64,000 nucleotides of DNA, taken from contig NZ_JAJOYR010000001.1 of NCBI RefSeq assembly GCF_021202945.1, positions 62,001-126,000 on the forward strand, written 5' to 3'. Position numbers and translations under genes: made by a program. This DNA is from Stenotrophomonas sp. SY1. Lineage in GTDB: Bacteria; Pseudomonadota; Gammaproteobacteria; Xanthomonadales; Xanthomonadaceae. Of the stretch, positions 20,701 to 28,981 are shown piece by piece. Position 1 is the stretch's first letter, and every line of letters starts with the position of its first letter. The notes below the pieces were generated by a model that ran no database searches, was not told the DNA's origin, and worked only from the letters and a program-made list of their open reading frames with translations.

Positions 20701-20710
20701 GCATATATGC
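20701..20710. promoter_or_regulatory. Candidate ArsR operator
   Basis: GCATATATGC, perfect palindrome, directly upstream of the arsR start and followed by a repeated TGCACATTCATGCACATTC stretch. It is located where a repressor would block arsR transcription and possibly the divergent PhoU-like gene. Confidence 0.5.
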
Positions 20711-20863
20711 ACATTCATGCACATTCAATATGGGGCTCTGGATCGACTGCCACGGCACCGCGGCTGCCCACGGACCACGAGGGTCTATCAGGGCCTTTCA
20801 CCCGCCCATTACAGCTCTCGGCTCACGATTTTTGCTGTCAGGCTCTTGAGTCCGGAGACGGCC

Positions 20864-21517
20864 ATGAACGAGCAGACCGATACCTCGTTGAACGCGGAAC
20901 TGAAGTCGGTTGAGCAACAGGTCGTCGCTCTTGGCCGATTGGTTGAGCAGCAGCTGGCGGATGTTCTCTGGATACTGAATCACCCAAATCGAGCATTGAA
21001 GCAGCAAATTTACGACCAGCTGGTTCGGCAGGAAAAGGCCGCCGAAGACTGTGAGTTGGAGCTGATCAGCATCGTCGCCCGTCATCCAGCGGACATCATG
21101 GATCTGCGCCACGTGCTTGCGGCATTTCGGATAGTTTCTGACCTGAAGCAGGCGGGAAGGCTGTCATCTTCTATCGCGCAGCATCTTCTCGAAATGTCTC
21201 CTGACCGGCAGGATGAAGATACTGCGGGATCACTTCATGAGATGGTTGATCTCGCTCAGATCCAGTTGCGCGACGCGTGTCGTGCCTTTGAAACTAGGGA
21301 CCTACAGCATGCACGACGGGCGCTAGCACACGGTGATGCAATCTCATCGCTGCAATCGATTTTGTTCAAGGAAATATTGCAAGGTATCGCCGAAGACCAC
21401 GATTCCCCAGTGGATCTCGTTAACTTGCTCTACGTGGTAAAGAACATAGAGAAGATCAGTGACCACGCGACTTCAATAGCGTCGAGCTTGATCTCGCTTT
21501 GCGATGCTGACGCCTGA
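20864..21517 (+). CDS. PhoU-like protein
   Basis: A 217-residue all-helical protein with two PhoU-type three-helix units. Each contains an E/DxxxD-type metal-binding helix (for example VARHPADIMDLRHVLAAFRI and VVKNIEKISDHATSIASS). PhoU normally modulates phosphate uptake and signalling. Here it stands alone, without pst or phoB genes, among arsenic genes. The likely link is that arsenate enters through phosphate transporters, but that is inference. GGAGAC precedes the start. Confidence 0.82.
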   Translation: MNEQTDTSLNAELKSVEQQVVALGRLVEQQLADVLWILNHPNRALKQQIYDQLVRQEKAAEDCELELISIVARHPADIMDLRHVLAAFRIVSDLKQAGRLSSSIAQHLLEMSPDRQDEDTAGSLHEMVDLAQIQLRDACRAFETRDLQHARRALAHGDAISSLQSILFKEILQGIAEDHDSPVDLVNLLYVVKNIEKISDHATSIASSLISLCDADA

Positions 21518-21533
21518 AGGTCAGGTGGTCCTC

Positions 21534-21992
21534 CTAACTTTGGAGTGTTGGATTCACCGTAAGACTCTTGTGCATTACTGCACATGTGCTCGGACACAAG
21601 TGAGCGAACTGTTGCGTGGCGCGGACGGCCGCCGGAACGTTGGCTCTATGGATGTGGGAGAAGCCGCTGCGCTCGAAGAGCCCAGCGGCCGTAGTTGTTA
21701 GGAGATAGAGATCTTCAATGCCAGCCTTGCGTGCGAACTCTTCTGCATGCCAGATGAGCGCTCGGCCGTAACCACCTCCGCAAAATTCCGGGCGTACCGC
21801 GAGTGAGCGCAGTAGCCCCGTACTGCCGTGATTCTCGATAGCAATCACGCCCAGGAGCCCTCGTTCATCGAGTGCCCCATAGAAGCGAACAGCCAGCGCA
21901 CCAGCAGTGAGATCTTGCGTGGGAAGGTCTGCTGCAGTCAGTAATGAAAGAACGTCAGAATCCAGCACTATTTCGCGAAACGAAGGGCTCAT
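21534..21992 (-). CDS. arsN2: ArsN2-type GNAT N-acetyltransferase
   Basis: A 152-residue GCN5-related acetyltransferase of the ArsN2 group found in ars clusters. The acetyl-CoA site is seen as LAVRPEFCGGGYGRALI near residues 67-83. The YLLTTTAAGLFERSGF segment near residue 100 is typical. Substrate is uncertain; some ArsN proteins acetylate arsinothricin or related compounds, but this was not shown for ArsN2 as far as I know. The ATG at 21992 is preferred over an in-frame TTG four codons upstream. Confidence 0.8.
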   Translation of the reverse strand: MSPSFREIVLDSDVLSLLTAADLPTQDLTAGALAVRFYGALDERGLLGVIAIENHGSTGLLRSLAVRPEFCGGGYGRALIWHAEEFARKAGIEDLYLLTTTAAGLFERSGFSHIHRANVPAAVRATQQFAHLCPSTCAVMHKSLTVNPTLQS

Positions 21993-22206
21993 AGCAGTTA
22001 CCAATCTGCCTATGTATTGAGGACTGGGTTAGCTTCGGCATCATGTTACATCCAGCTAGTGAGCTGGATACCGCCATCAAATGGGTCGGGCAGAAGCCGC
22101 AAGAAATTGGAACTTTTGTTAGTTCCAAGATCTTCAAACCGGTGGCCGCCTCCGGCAAGAAGCGGACATCAAGACGACTACGACTCTGTCGCTCTTAGTA
22201 CAAAAC

Positions 22207-22307
22207 GCCAATCAACTGGACGCCCTGCGCCAAATAAACTGGACACTAACGGCAAGCAATTCGGACAACAGCGCCATATAAACTGGCCATCGGCATCAGA
22301 CTGGACA
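22207..22307. repeat. Cluster of five ~16-bp repeats at 22-bp spacing, left arm
   Basis: Copies of a GCCAAATAAACTGGACA-like sequence start at 22207, 22229, 22251, 22273 and 22292, exactly 22 bp apart for the first four. The best match is at 22229. The 22251 and 22292 copies are degenerate. The same repeat occurs in inverted orientation at 24218, so the two clusters bracket the CPBP and DUF3011 genes. The 377-base gap 21993-22368 holds nothing else recognisable. Confidence 0.75.
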
Positions 22308-22368
22308 TCTGTCACGGTCGCCACTCTCTTCCCACATCCAAGTACTTCGGCTGCCAGCGACCCCTTAT

Positions 22369-23097
22369 TCAATGCAAACGCATATGGGCGAACACGGCAA
22401 GCGCCATGCCCATCAAATCATTGACGACATGCGTGATCGTGGAGGCCCAGATATTCCGAGTCAGGATATACACACCCGTCAGGACCAAGCGCGCCGCGCC
22501 GATCACTAGCAACGCCTGTCCGAAGTTCCAGCCATAGGTGGGCAGGTGCAAGGCGCCAAACGCGAGCGCGGTGGCTATCCACGATATGCCGAGCGCCAAC
22601 CGCAGCTTCACACCAGTACGATGCAGGATCGTCAGCAACACCAGAAACGGCAGGATGGTCACCAGTTCCTCGCCGAGCAGTTGCACAGACGACACAGCCA
22701 TCGCATTTGCCACCTGTGCTGGCGGCATCACACCGATGGCTTGGATGCTGGTGTTGGCTACAAGATTGGCTCCATCCATCAGGATGTAAGCGACCCCCCC
22801 TGGCACGATGACCATCAGCGGCACGCAGGCCAAGGCAATCCCTAGCTCACGTAGCCTGGGCCGCCGGAAGATGGCTTTCCATGCCGGCCCGACCGCCAGC
22901 GCAAGCCCGGCAAGTTGCAGCACGACGAACGAGATCGCCGCTACCCAGCCGCCGGCCACGCCGGGGACGAGGTGCGGCAATGTCAGCAGCGCCGCGAAAC
23001 CCGCGGCGCACGCGGCCAGGACCAACAGGCAGCCGGCTTTGCTCAACGGCGCCGGATGGCCCTGATAATAAGGAAAATCCTGCGTCTCGTTTCGCAT
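22369..23097 (-). CDS. CPBP-family membrane protein with altered active site
   Basis: A 242-residue, very hydrophobic protein with about eight membrane segments. CPBP motifs are recognisable: LLGEELVTILPF (about residue 142), FGALHLPTY (about 177) and HVVND (about 226). However, the first motif is EExxxI rather than EExxxR, so activity may differ from the typical protease. It follows the DUF3011 gene by 9 bases on the same strand, forming a two-gene operon inside the repeat-bracketed segment. Confidence 0.75.
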   Translation of the reverse strand: MRNETQDFPYYQGHPAPLSKAGCLLVLAACAAGFAALLTLPHLVPGVAGGWVAAISFVVLQLAGLALAVGPAWKAIFRRPRLRELGIALACVPLMVIVPGGVAYILMDGANLVANTSIQAIGVMPPAQVANAMAVSSVQLLGEELVTILPFLVLLTILHRTGVKLRLALGISWIATALAFGALHLPTYGWNFGQALLVIGAARLVLTGVYILTRNIWASTITHVVNDLMGMALAVFAHMRLH

Positions 23098-23106
23098 CGA
23101 TTGCGG

Positions 23107-23880
23107 TTACTTTCCGCGAATACGGGTCAGCGATTGCACCAGGCCGTCGTTGCGCACCATGCACAAGAAGCGGCCGTCCGGATAGTCGATGATCAACTCG
23201 GTAACCTGGTCGTTGACCGGAACACGGGTGACCAGCGCGCCATCCGCGTTTGCCCGCACATTGCAGGCCCCCAGCAGCTCGCCAGCCACGCCCATGCCGA
23301 CAGCAGCGGCCGGCCGGTACGACGAATGCCCCGAATGCCCCCTGTCGGCATTACTGAAGACCGCGCGGCAACCATCCTTGACCCAGACGGAGTGACGGGA
23401 AAGGCCCCAGTTTTCGTTCTGCACGCATTCGGTGTGGCTCAACTGGCGAACCAGCCGGACGTCGCCACGCGTGTCCATGTCGCATTCGGTTTGTCCATTG
23501 CCGACCGATTCACAAGTCACTTCGCGCGCATCGCCGCCGGCCGATGCTGTCCTGGCAGGACGTATTGCACCGACCGTGCAGACGCCGTTTGCGCCGTGCT
23601 TGTCGGCGTAGGACACCTGCGTTTCGTCATCGGGCGAGCGGGTAATCGACAGCGTTACACCGCTAATGGAATCGCTGGCTTCGTAGTAGTCATCGTTGAA
23701 GCGCTTGAGCCGGGTTTCCTGCCCGTTAACATAGACCAGACCGCCTTGGTCTGCGTGGATCTCGAGGTTGCCCGGGCACGTACCATTGAACATTGGGATG
23801 GCCGCGCTGGCTTGCGGCACCATGGACAGCCCCGCGAACAGCGCGACAGTGGTCGTAAAAAGGAACGGCATTTTTTCCAT
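23107..23880 (-). CDS. Secreted DUF3011-type protein
   Basis: A 257-residue protein with a Sec signal peptide (residues 1 to about 26, ending ASA). The central region, CESVGNGQTECDMDTRG (about residues 121-137) through CRAVF (about 171-175), has the cysteine-spaced pattern of DUF3011, a domain of unknown function in secreted proteins. It has additional Cys residues likely to form disulphides and a C-terminal VTELIIDYPDGRFLCMV segment. An alternative start lies three codons downstream. First gene of the pair with the CPBP protein. Upstream, 23881-24217 shows no gene. Confidence 0.75.
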   Translation of the reverse strand: MEKMPFLFTTTVALFAGLSMVPQASAAIPMFNGTCPGNLEIHADQGGLVYVNGQETRLKRFNDDYYEASDSISGVTLSITRSPDDETQVSYADKHGANGVCTVGAIRPARTASAGGDAREVTCESVGNGQTECDMDTRGDVRLVRQLSHTECVQNENWGLSRHSVWVKDGCRAVFSNADRGHSGHSSYRPAAAVGMGVAGELLGACNVRANADGALVTRVPVNDQVTELIIDYPDGRFLCMVRNDGLVQSLTRIRGK

Positions 23881-24217
23881 ATATAGCCCCCGGCAGTGTG
23901 TGAGGCGAAAATCCTAACATCAGACTGTTGGGCCTGGAGAATGCATTGCGAGTGTCTACTCTATGCCTGCATTTAACCCACCATCGAGCGCTCTGGTGTA
24001 AGTCTGCTTTCGGCCGTCTTCGGCCTGTGGCCGGCTACTGATCAAGATGCTTATTTGCAGATCATGATCCGTCGATGTTACTGATCAACCCCATCGATGT
24101 TCACACCAATTGTGCTCCATCAGCTTGTCCGTTCCATTGCGTCTCAATCCCTACCCGAATTGGCTAGTCTTGCAGCGAGACCGAAGTCCATCAGCGATGC
24201 GTCCAATCTGGCGCTGC

Positions 24218-24277
24218 TGTCCAGTTCATTTGGCTGCCGTGTCCAGTTCATTTGGTGGCGCTGTCCATATGCTTGGC
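24218..24277. repeat. Cluster of three 22-bp-spaced repeats, right arm
   Basis: TGTCCAGTTCATTTGGC-like copies start at 24218, 24240 and 24262, exactly 22 bp apart, with a further weak copy near 24200. They are the reverse complement of the left cluster at 22207. The array runs into the 3' end of the CDF transporter gene, whose stop codon (24248-24250) lies inside a repeat. This indicates that the bracketed segment inserted there. Confidence 0.75.
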
Positions 24278-24901
24278 TGTATGTACTCTTAGCTCCCGCA
24301 GCGATGCTCGGAGAACTCGCGCAGACGAGCGCAGGAACATCAACAGCAGCGCGGCCGCGATCAGTAGGTCGGGCCAGCCGGCGCCGAACAGCCACACCAA
24401 CGCTGCGGCAAGCAGCACGGCGCCACCTTCGAAGATGTCGTTGCGCGAGCATTCCCAAGCCGAAGCCATGTTCACGTCGCCAGTGCGATGGGGTGTCAAG
24501 AGCCAAAGGCACAGGCCGTTAGCGAGCAGGTTCAACGCTGCGGCAATGCCCATGGCTTCGAACACCGGCACCGCTGGGTTTACCAAACGCCAGCTGATCT
24601 GCACGCCCACCGTCACCGCTGCGCCCAGGATCAACAGGCCCTTAAAGAAGGCGACCTTCGCCTTCTTACGCGTCGACGCGCCGACTACGGCTAAGCTGAT
24701 GGCGTAGGTCAATGCGTCCCCAAGGTTGTCGAGGCTGCCCGACAGCAAAGACGACGAATGCGAACGCCACGCCGCGAACATCATCATCACGAACGTTACG
24801 AGGTTGATACACAGTACGACGCGTAGCACGCGCCGCTGATCAGCCTGCATTGCCGCTACGTCCATGGTCTTCCCGCAACCGCAGCACTCGCTCATCGTCA
24901 T
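24248..24901 (-). CDS. Cation diffusion facilitator family transporter
   Basis: A 217-residue membrane protein with about six helices, of the CDF/CzcD-like group. The start carries a cysteine cluster (SECCGCGKTMD). Characteristic residues include SGSLDNLGDALTYAISL near residue 55 in helix 2 and SRNDIFEGGAVLLAAALVW near residue 150 in helix 5, each with the metal-site Asp. The C-terminal cytoplasmic domain common in larger CDF proteins is absent. The last residues (MDSATK) are encoded by the adjoining 22-bp repeat, so the tail may have been changed by that insertion. It diverges from a MerR regulator with a MerR-type operator in the 127-base gap. Confidence 0.85.
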   Translation of the reverse strand: MTMSECCGCGKTMDVAAMQADQRRVLRVVLCINLVTFVMMMFAAWRSHSSSLLSGSLDNLGDALTYAISLAVVGASTRKKAKVAFFKGLLILGAAVTVGVQISWRLVNPAVPVFEAMGIAAALNLLANGLCLWLLTPHRTGDVNMASAWECSRNDIFEGGAVLLAAALVWLFGAGWPDLLIAAALLLMFLRSSARVLRASLRELRVHTAKHMDSATK

Positions 24902-25000
24902 TCACCGTTTAGAGGGGCAGCAGCGCGCTTTGCGCTGCCATAGGCCGCTGCTCCACGTCGTCAGAGTCGCGGGTTGATTTCAAGCCAAGAAGGCGTTATC

Positions 25001-25025
25001 AACCCTCTAGCCACTACAAGGTCAA
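25001..25025 (-). promoter_or_regulatory. MerR-type operator/promoter for the CDF gene
   Basis: On the minus strand this reads TTGACC followed by TTGTAGTGGCTAGAGGGTT. It is the long-spacer promoter with an ACCTTGTAG...CTAGAGGGT dyad typical of ZntR/CadR/PbrR sites. It ends 3 bases before the merR start and points to the CDF transporter. Confidence 0.75.
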
Positions 25026-25028
25026 GCA

Positions 25029-25445
25029 ATGTCCGCCACCACCTTCACCATCGGCGAGCTTGCCCGTCAGACCGGGACCAAGGCAGAGACGATCCGCTAC
25101 TACGAGAAGATCGGGCTGCTAACGCCTCCCTTGCGCTCTGCCGGCAACTACCGGTCCTACTCCGAGGCGGATGCCCAGCGCCTGCGCTTCGTCCGCCGTA
25201 GCCGGCAACTGGGGTTCGCCATCGATCAGATCCGTGAACTTATGGCATTCTCCAGCCATGGTGAAGCCGACTGCTCGACGGTAGATCAGGTGGTCAGGTC
25301 CCACGTTGAGGACATAGAGGGAAAGATCCGCGACCTGCAGGCTCTGAGCGGCGAGCTCTCAAGGATGATCAGTCGATGCCCCGGCGGCAACATCGCTGGA
25401 TGCCGCATCCTAGAAGCCTTGGACGCCCCTGCGAGCGCGCCCTGA
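25029..25445 (+). CDS. MerR family heavy-metal regulator
   Basis: A 138-residue MerR protein with the N-terminal winged helix (FTIGELARQTGTKAETIRYYEKIGLL) and a dimerisation helix. Metal-site candidates Cys82, Cys117 and Cys125 are spaced like the Cys79/Cys114/Cys124 set of ZntR-type Zn(II)/Cd(II)/Pb(II) sensors. The end RCPGGNIAGCRILEAL is typical of that subgroup. Which metal it senses cannot be read directly. It should act on both MerR-type sites found here, upstream of the CDF gene and of the TonB receptor. Confidence 0.92.
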   Translation: MSATTFTIGELARQTGTKAETIRYYEKIGLLTPPLRSAGNYRSYSEADAQRLRFVRRSRQLGFAIDQIRELMAFSSHGEADCSTVDQVVRSHVEDIEGKIRDLQALSGELSRMISRCPGGNIAGCRILEALDAPASAP

Positions 25446-25469
25446 GGTTCTCCCGTTGGCACATCCAGG

Positions 25470-25501
25470 TTGACCTTGTAGTCGCTCCAACGTTTACAAG
25501 G
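25470..25501 (+). promoter_or_regulatory. MerR-type operator/promoter for the TonB receptor
   Basis: TTGACCTTGTAGTCGCTCC begins at 25470 and shares 16 of its first 17 bases with the site before the CDF gene. It also forms a CCTTGTA / TACAAGG dyad (25474-25480 and 25495-25501). It lies 24 bases after merR and 45 before the receptor start. Confidence 0.65.
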
Positions 25502-25546
25502 GAGCTCCTATTCGGCCGATATCGGCGAAGCTACTGAGAGCCCTTG

Positions 25547-27544
25547 ATGTCAGCACGTTTCCTGCTGCTCCGCCGCCCCCTCACGTTCGCGGCCACCCTG
25601 CTGCTGGTGACCGCCGCCCAGTCCACGTTGGCCGATGAGGCCCACTCAGACCAGCATGACGATCACGATGGGGATGCGGTCGAACTGGATGCTGTCATCG
25701 TCGAGTCGACGCGCTCCGGCCGCAGGGTGTCCGAGGAGCCGATCCGCGTCGATGTGATCAGCCGCGAGGAGATCGAAGAAAAGTTGTTGATGTCGCCCGG
25801 CAACATCTCGATGCTCGTCGCCGAGACGGCTGGTGTTCGTGTTCAGAGCACGTCGCCCGCCCTGGGAGCATCCAACATTCGCATCCAAGGCCTGCGCGGT
25901 CGGTATACACAACTTCTGTCCGACGGCCTGCCGCTGTATGGCGGGCAATCATCATCCATCGGCCTATTGCAGATCCCTCCCACGGATCTGGGGCGCGTCG
26001 AAATCATCAAGGGCAGCGCGTCGGCACTCTACGGACCGGCGGCACTGGGCGGGGTAATCAACCTCATCACGCGCCGTCCTCGCGATGAGCAGGAGGCGGA
26101 GGTCTTACTCAACGTGACAAGTCGTGGCGGTTACGACGCGACTGCCTACACGGCTGCGGCGCTTTCCGAGGCGTGGAGTTACTCGCTGGTGGGGGGATAT
26201 CACGAGCAGGATCGCCAAGATCTCGACGATGACGGTTGGATTGACATGCCCGAGTACCAGCGGTGGACGGTGCGGCCGCGCCTGTTCTGGAGTTCCGACG
26301 GCGGCGCCAAGGCGCTGGTGACCTTTGGCGCAACGAAGGAGGACCGCGCTGGCGGCACGCTGCCGGGCGCGTTGATGCCGGACGGCAAACCCTTCCCATT
26401 GACGCAGGACACCACTAGGTACGACGCCGGCACCGTGATCGAGATCCCGGTGCGCGAGACGGATCGCCTGCACCTGCGTGCATCGGCCATGACGACAGAT
26501 CACCTGCACCGATTCGGTGACGTGCTGGAGGATGATCGCCATCAGACCGGTTTCACCGAAGCCTCCTATGCTTCCGGGTTCGGGGGAACAACGTGGCTCG
26601 CAGGTGTGGCCGTGCAATCGGATCGGTTCACGTCGCGCGCGTTTCCCGGCTTTGACTACCGCTACACCGTACCGGGTGTGTTTGCGCAGGCCGAACTCAC
26701 GTTGCGCGAGAGCCTGGTGCTTGCTGGCAGCGCACGTTGGGACAACCACAGTGAGTACGGTACGCATGTAAGTCCGCGCCTCTCCTTGCTGTATCGCCCC
26801 GGCAAGTGGACGCTACGCACTTCGCTGGGTCGCGGCTTTTATGCGCCTACGCCTTTCGTAGAGGAAATCGAGGCCGCCGGCCTGTCACGTCTTGAACCCT
26901 TGGTGGGCCTTGAAGCAGAGACCGCCAAGACGGCCTCCTTTGACATCGGATATGCAGACGACGCATGGGAGACCAACGTCGCTCTGTTCGCATCCGACAT
27001 CGATCATGCCGTCAGGTTGGCTTCAGCGCCCCCGGCATCGGATGGAACCGAGCGCGTCCAGCTGGTGAACGTTGACGGCGTGACACGCACGCGAGGGGCG
27101 GAGTTCCTGCTGCGCTATCGGTGGCAGGACTTCATTGTGACCGGTAGCTATGTATTCACTGATGCGAAGGAGCCGGAGGCGGATGGTCCGGGGCGTCGCA
27201 ACGTGCCGCTGACACCGCGCCATACTGCAGGCCTAGTCGCCATGTGGGAACAGCACGGCCGCGGACGTGTCGGGATTGAGGCTTACTACACGGGGACGCA
27301 GTCACTGGAAGACAACCCGTATCGACGTACTGGACGGCCCTACGTGGAACTGGGCGCGATGGGTGAGATCACGGTGGGCAAGATGAGCTTTTTCCTTAAC
27401 TTGGAGAATATCCTCAACATCCGGCAGACCGGTTATCACCCAATGACGCTACCGGGGCGCGCGGCGGACGGACAGTGGACCGTGGATGCTTGGGCTCCGA
27501 CAGATGGCTTCGTCGTCAATGGCGGCGTGCGCTTCAAGATCTAG
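25547..27544 (+). CDS. TonB-dependent receptor, probable metal receptor
   Basis: A 665-residue outer-membrane receptor with a signal peptide (to about residue 29). The mature start is His/Asp-rich (EAHSDQHDDHDGD), as in zinc-binding receptors. Then come a TonB box-like stretch, a plug domain (to about residue 180, with VEIIKGSASALYGPAALGGV) and a 22-strand-type barrel ending in a terminal aromatic-rich segment (GGVRFKI). The ATG at 25547 is preferred over the TTG one codon upstream. Position behind a MerR operator and next to a CDF pump suggests a divalent-metal ligand, but a receptor that imports and a pump that exports under one sensor is an unusual combination. Confidence 0.88.
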   Translation: MSARFLLLRRPLTFAATLLLVTAAQSTLADEAHSDQHDDHDGDAVELDAVIVESTRSGRRVSEEPIRVDVISREEIEEKLLMSPGNISMLVAETAGVRVQSTSPALGASNIRIQGLRGRYTQLLSDGLPLYGGQSSSIGLLQIPPTDLGRVEIIKGSASALYGPAALGGVINLITRRPRDEQEAEVLLNVTSRGGYDATAYTAAALSEAWSYSLVGGYHEQDRQDLDDDGWIDMPEYQRWTVRPRLFWSSDGGAKALVTFGATKEDRAGGTLPGALMPDGKPFPLTQDTTRYDAGTVIEIPVRETDRLHLRASAMTTDHLHRFGDVLEDDRHQTGFTEASYASGFGGTTWLAGVAVQSDRFTSRAFPGFDYRYTVPGVFAQAELTLRESLVLAGSARWDNHSEYGTHVSPRLSLLYRPGKWTLRTSLGRGFYAPTPFVEEIEAAGLSRLEPLVGLEAETAKTASFDIGYADDAWETNVALFASDIDHAVRLASAPPASDGTERVQLVNVDGVTRTRGAEFLLRYRWQDFIVTGSYVFTDAKEPEADGPGRRNVPLTPRHTAGLVAMWEQHGRGRVGIEAYYTGTQSLEDNPYRRTGRPYVELGAMGEITVGKMSFFLNLENILNIRQTGYHPMTLPGRAADGQWTVDAWAPTDGFVVNGGVRFKI

Positions 27545-27782
27545 AATCCGCGCGGGTGAAGAATGGCATGTTCGCTTCGGGTCGCATGGCACCCTACGAT
27601 CTCATGTAGGTATGGTGACAGAACCATTTGGTTCTACTGCCCAGAATGCTTGGCGGTGGTGTCCGGCTTGTCTGGCGATCAGCGCCAAGTGGTTGGCGTT
27701 CTACATCATGTGATCGAATGCGGGAATTCCTCACTATGGATGGAGCCCGCATCCGATGATGCCGTGCGTTGTTTGATGCTGC

Positions 27783-28202
27783 TTAGATCACGCGCTTGCC
27801 GTTCTGGTCAATCACTGCTTCCCCATCTTCCTTGCTGAAGGGAGCATTGATCGACGGCAGGATGTCCAAGACAACCTCCGAGGGCCGACAAAGTCGAGTA
27901 CCCAGATCAGTCTGCACTAACGGACGATTGATCAGTATGGGATGGCTCATCATGGCATCCAGGAGCTGATCATCCGTGAGTTCGGCACTCTCAAGGCCGA
28001 GCTCAGCGTATGGGGTCCCTTTCTGACGGATAGCTTCTCGCACGCTCAGGCCTGCAGCGCCGATCAGTTCAATCAGTCGGCTGCGGCTAGGCGGTGTTTC
28101 GAGGTAGAGGATCACTTCCGGTTCTATGCCAGCAAGACGAATCATCGCCAGCGTGTTGCGCGATGTTCCGCAATCGGGATTGTGATAGATGACGGCCTTC
28201 AT
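27783..28202 (-). CDS. arsC: Arsenate reductase, glutaredoxin-dependent
   Basis: A 139-residue ArsC/ArsC-like reductase that converts As(V) to As(III) with glutathione and glutaredoxin. The catalytic Cys is in [12 protein letters not shown] (Cys11), and the substrate-binding Arg is in LINRPLV near residue 92. Length fits the plasmid R773-type family. The start overlaps the arsH stop by 4 bases, so arsH-arsC are co-translated. The 238 bases between the TonB receptor and this gene show no feature. Confidence 0.95.
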   Translation of the reverse strand: MKAVIYHNPDCGTSRNTLAMIRLAGIEPEVILYLETPPSRSRLIELIGAAGLSVREAIRQKGTPYAELGLESAELTDDQLLDAMMSHPILINRPLVQTDLGTRLCRPSEVVLDILPSINAPFSKEDGEAVIDQNGKRVI

Positions 28203-28936
28203 GCACTTTCCTCTTCATTCAATGCCTCAACCGCGCCGGCAGCGGCGGCCAGTGCCGCGGCTTCCACCGCACCCTTGCGTTCGCTGTAGCGATCAACAAG
28301 GTAGTCGCTTCGTCCGCGAACGAGCAGCGTGAACTTGATCAGCTCTTCCATGACATCCACAACTCGATCGTAGTAAGGAGAGGGCTTCATGCGGCCGTTC
28401 TCATCGAACTCTTGCCATGCCTTGGGAACCGATGACTGGTTCGGAATGGCCACCATGCGCATCCAGCGGCCCAAGACGCGCAGGCTATTGACCACGTTGA
28501 ATGACTGAGAGCCGCCGCACACCTGCATTACCGCCAAGGTTCTTCCTTGTGTCGGCCGCACGCTCCCCTCTTCCAGCGGCAGCCAGTCAATCTGATTCTT
28601 GAACACGGCGGTCAACGTACCGTGGCGCTCGGGGCTGACCCATACCTGGCCCTCGGACCACAACGATGCCTCACGGAGCTCCTGAACCTTCGGATGACTC
28701 GATGGCACGGAATCAAGCATCGGCAGCTCGTGGGGATCAAATAGGCGTGTTTCCGCGCCTAGGTGCTCCAGAAGGCGCTGGGCTTCCAGCGCCAACTTGC
28801 GGCTGAACGACTGCGGTCGGAGCGAGCCATACAAGATGAGGATTCGGGGGCGATGGCTAGCTACGCTTGAGTCGTTAAGGGATGCGGCGGTAGGGGCGGT
28901 CAATGCCCCCGGAGTCACATTGGGAAGATTGCTCAT
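28199..28936 (-). CDS. arsH: ArsH NADPH-dependent FMN reductase
   Basis: A 245-residue flavoprotein that oxidises trivalent organoarsenicals in characterised members. The flavodoxin-like phosphate loop [19 protein letters not shown] (about residues 34-52) and the conserved [19 protein letters not shown] are present. It diverges from arsR across 39 bases that hold one operator, so it is likely de-repressed together with the arsR operon. Confidence 0.95.
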   Translation of the reverse strand: MSNLPNVTPGALTAPTAASLNDSSVASHRPRILILYGSLRPQSFSRKLALEAQRLLEHLGAETRLFDPHELPMLDSVPSSHPKVQELREASLWSEGQVWVSPERHGTLTAVFKNQIDWLPLEEGSVRPTQGRTLAVMQVCGGSQSFNVVNSLRVLGRWMRMVAIPNQSSVPKAWQEFDENGRMKPSPYYDRVVDVMEELIKFTLLVRGRSDYLVDRYSERKGAVEAAALAAAAGAVEALNEEESA

Positions 28937-28957
28937 GGGGTTGTCCTGCGATGTTTA

Positions 28958-28981
28958 TTCCATTATTCTAGAAGCATGGAA
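28958..28981. promoter_or_regulatory. ArsR operator between arsH and arsR
   Basis: TTCCAT-N12-ATGGAA, with an inner TTCTAGAA palindrome at 28966-28973. It fills most of the 39-base divergent gap and overlaps the arsR start codon. Confidence 0.6.

Noticed and set aside
22207-22307. CRISPR or iteron-type origin
   Set aside because: Spacing is a constant 22 bp with no unique spacers. The inverted partner at 24218 and the absence of a rep gene favour transposon ends over a replication origin.
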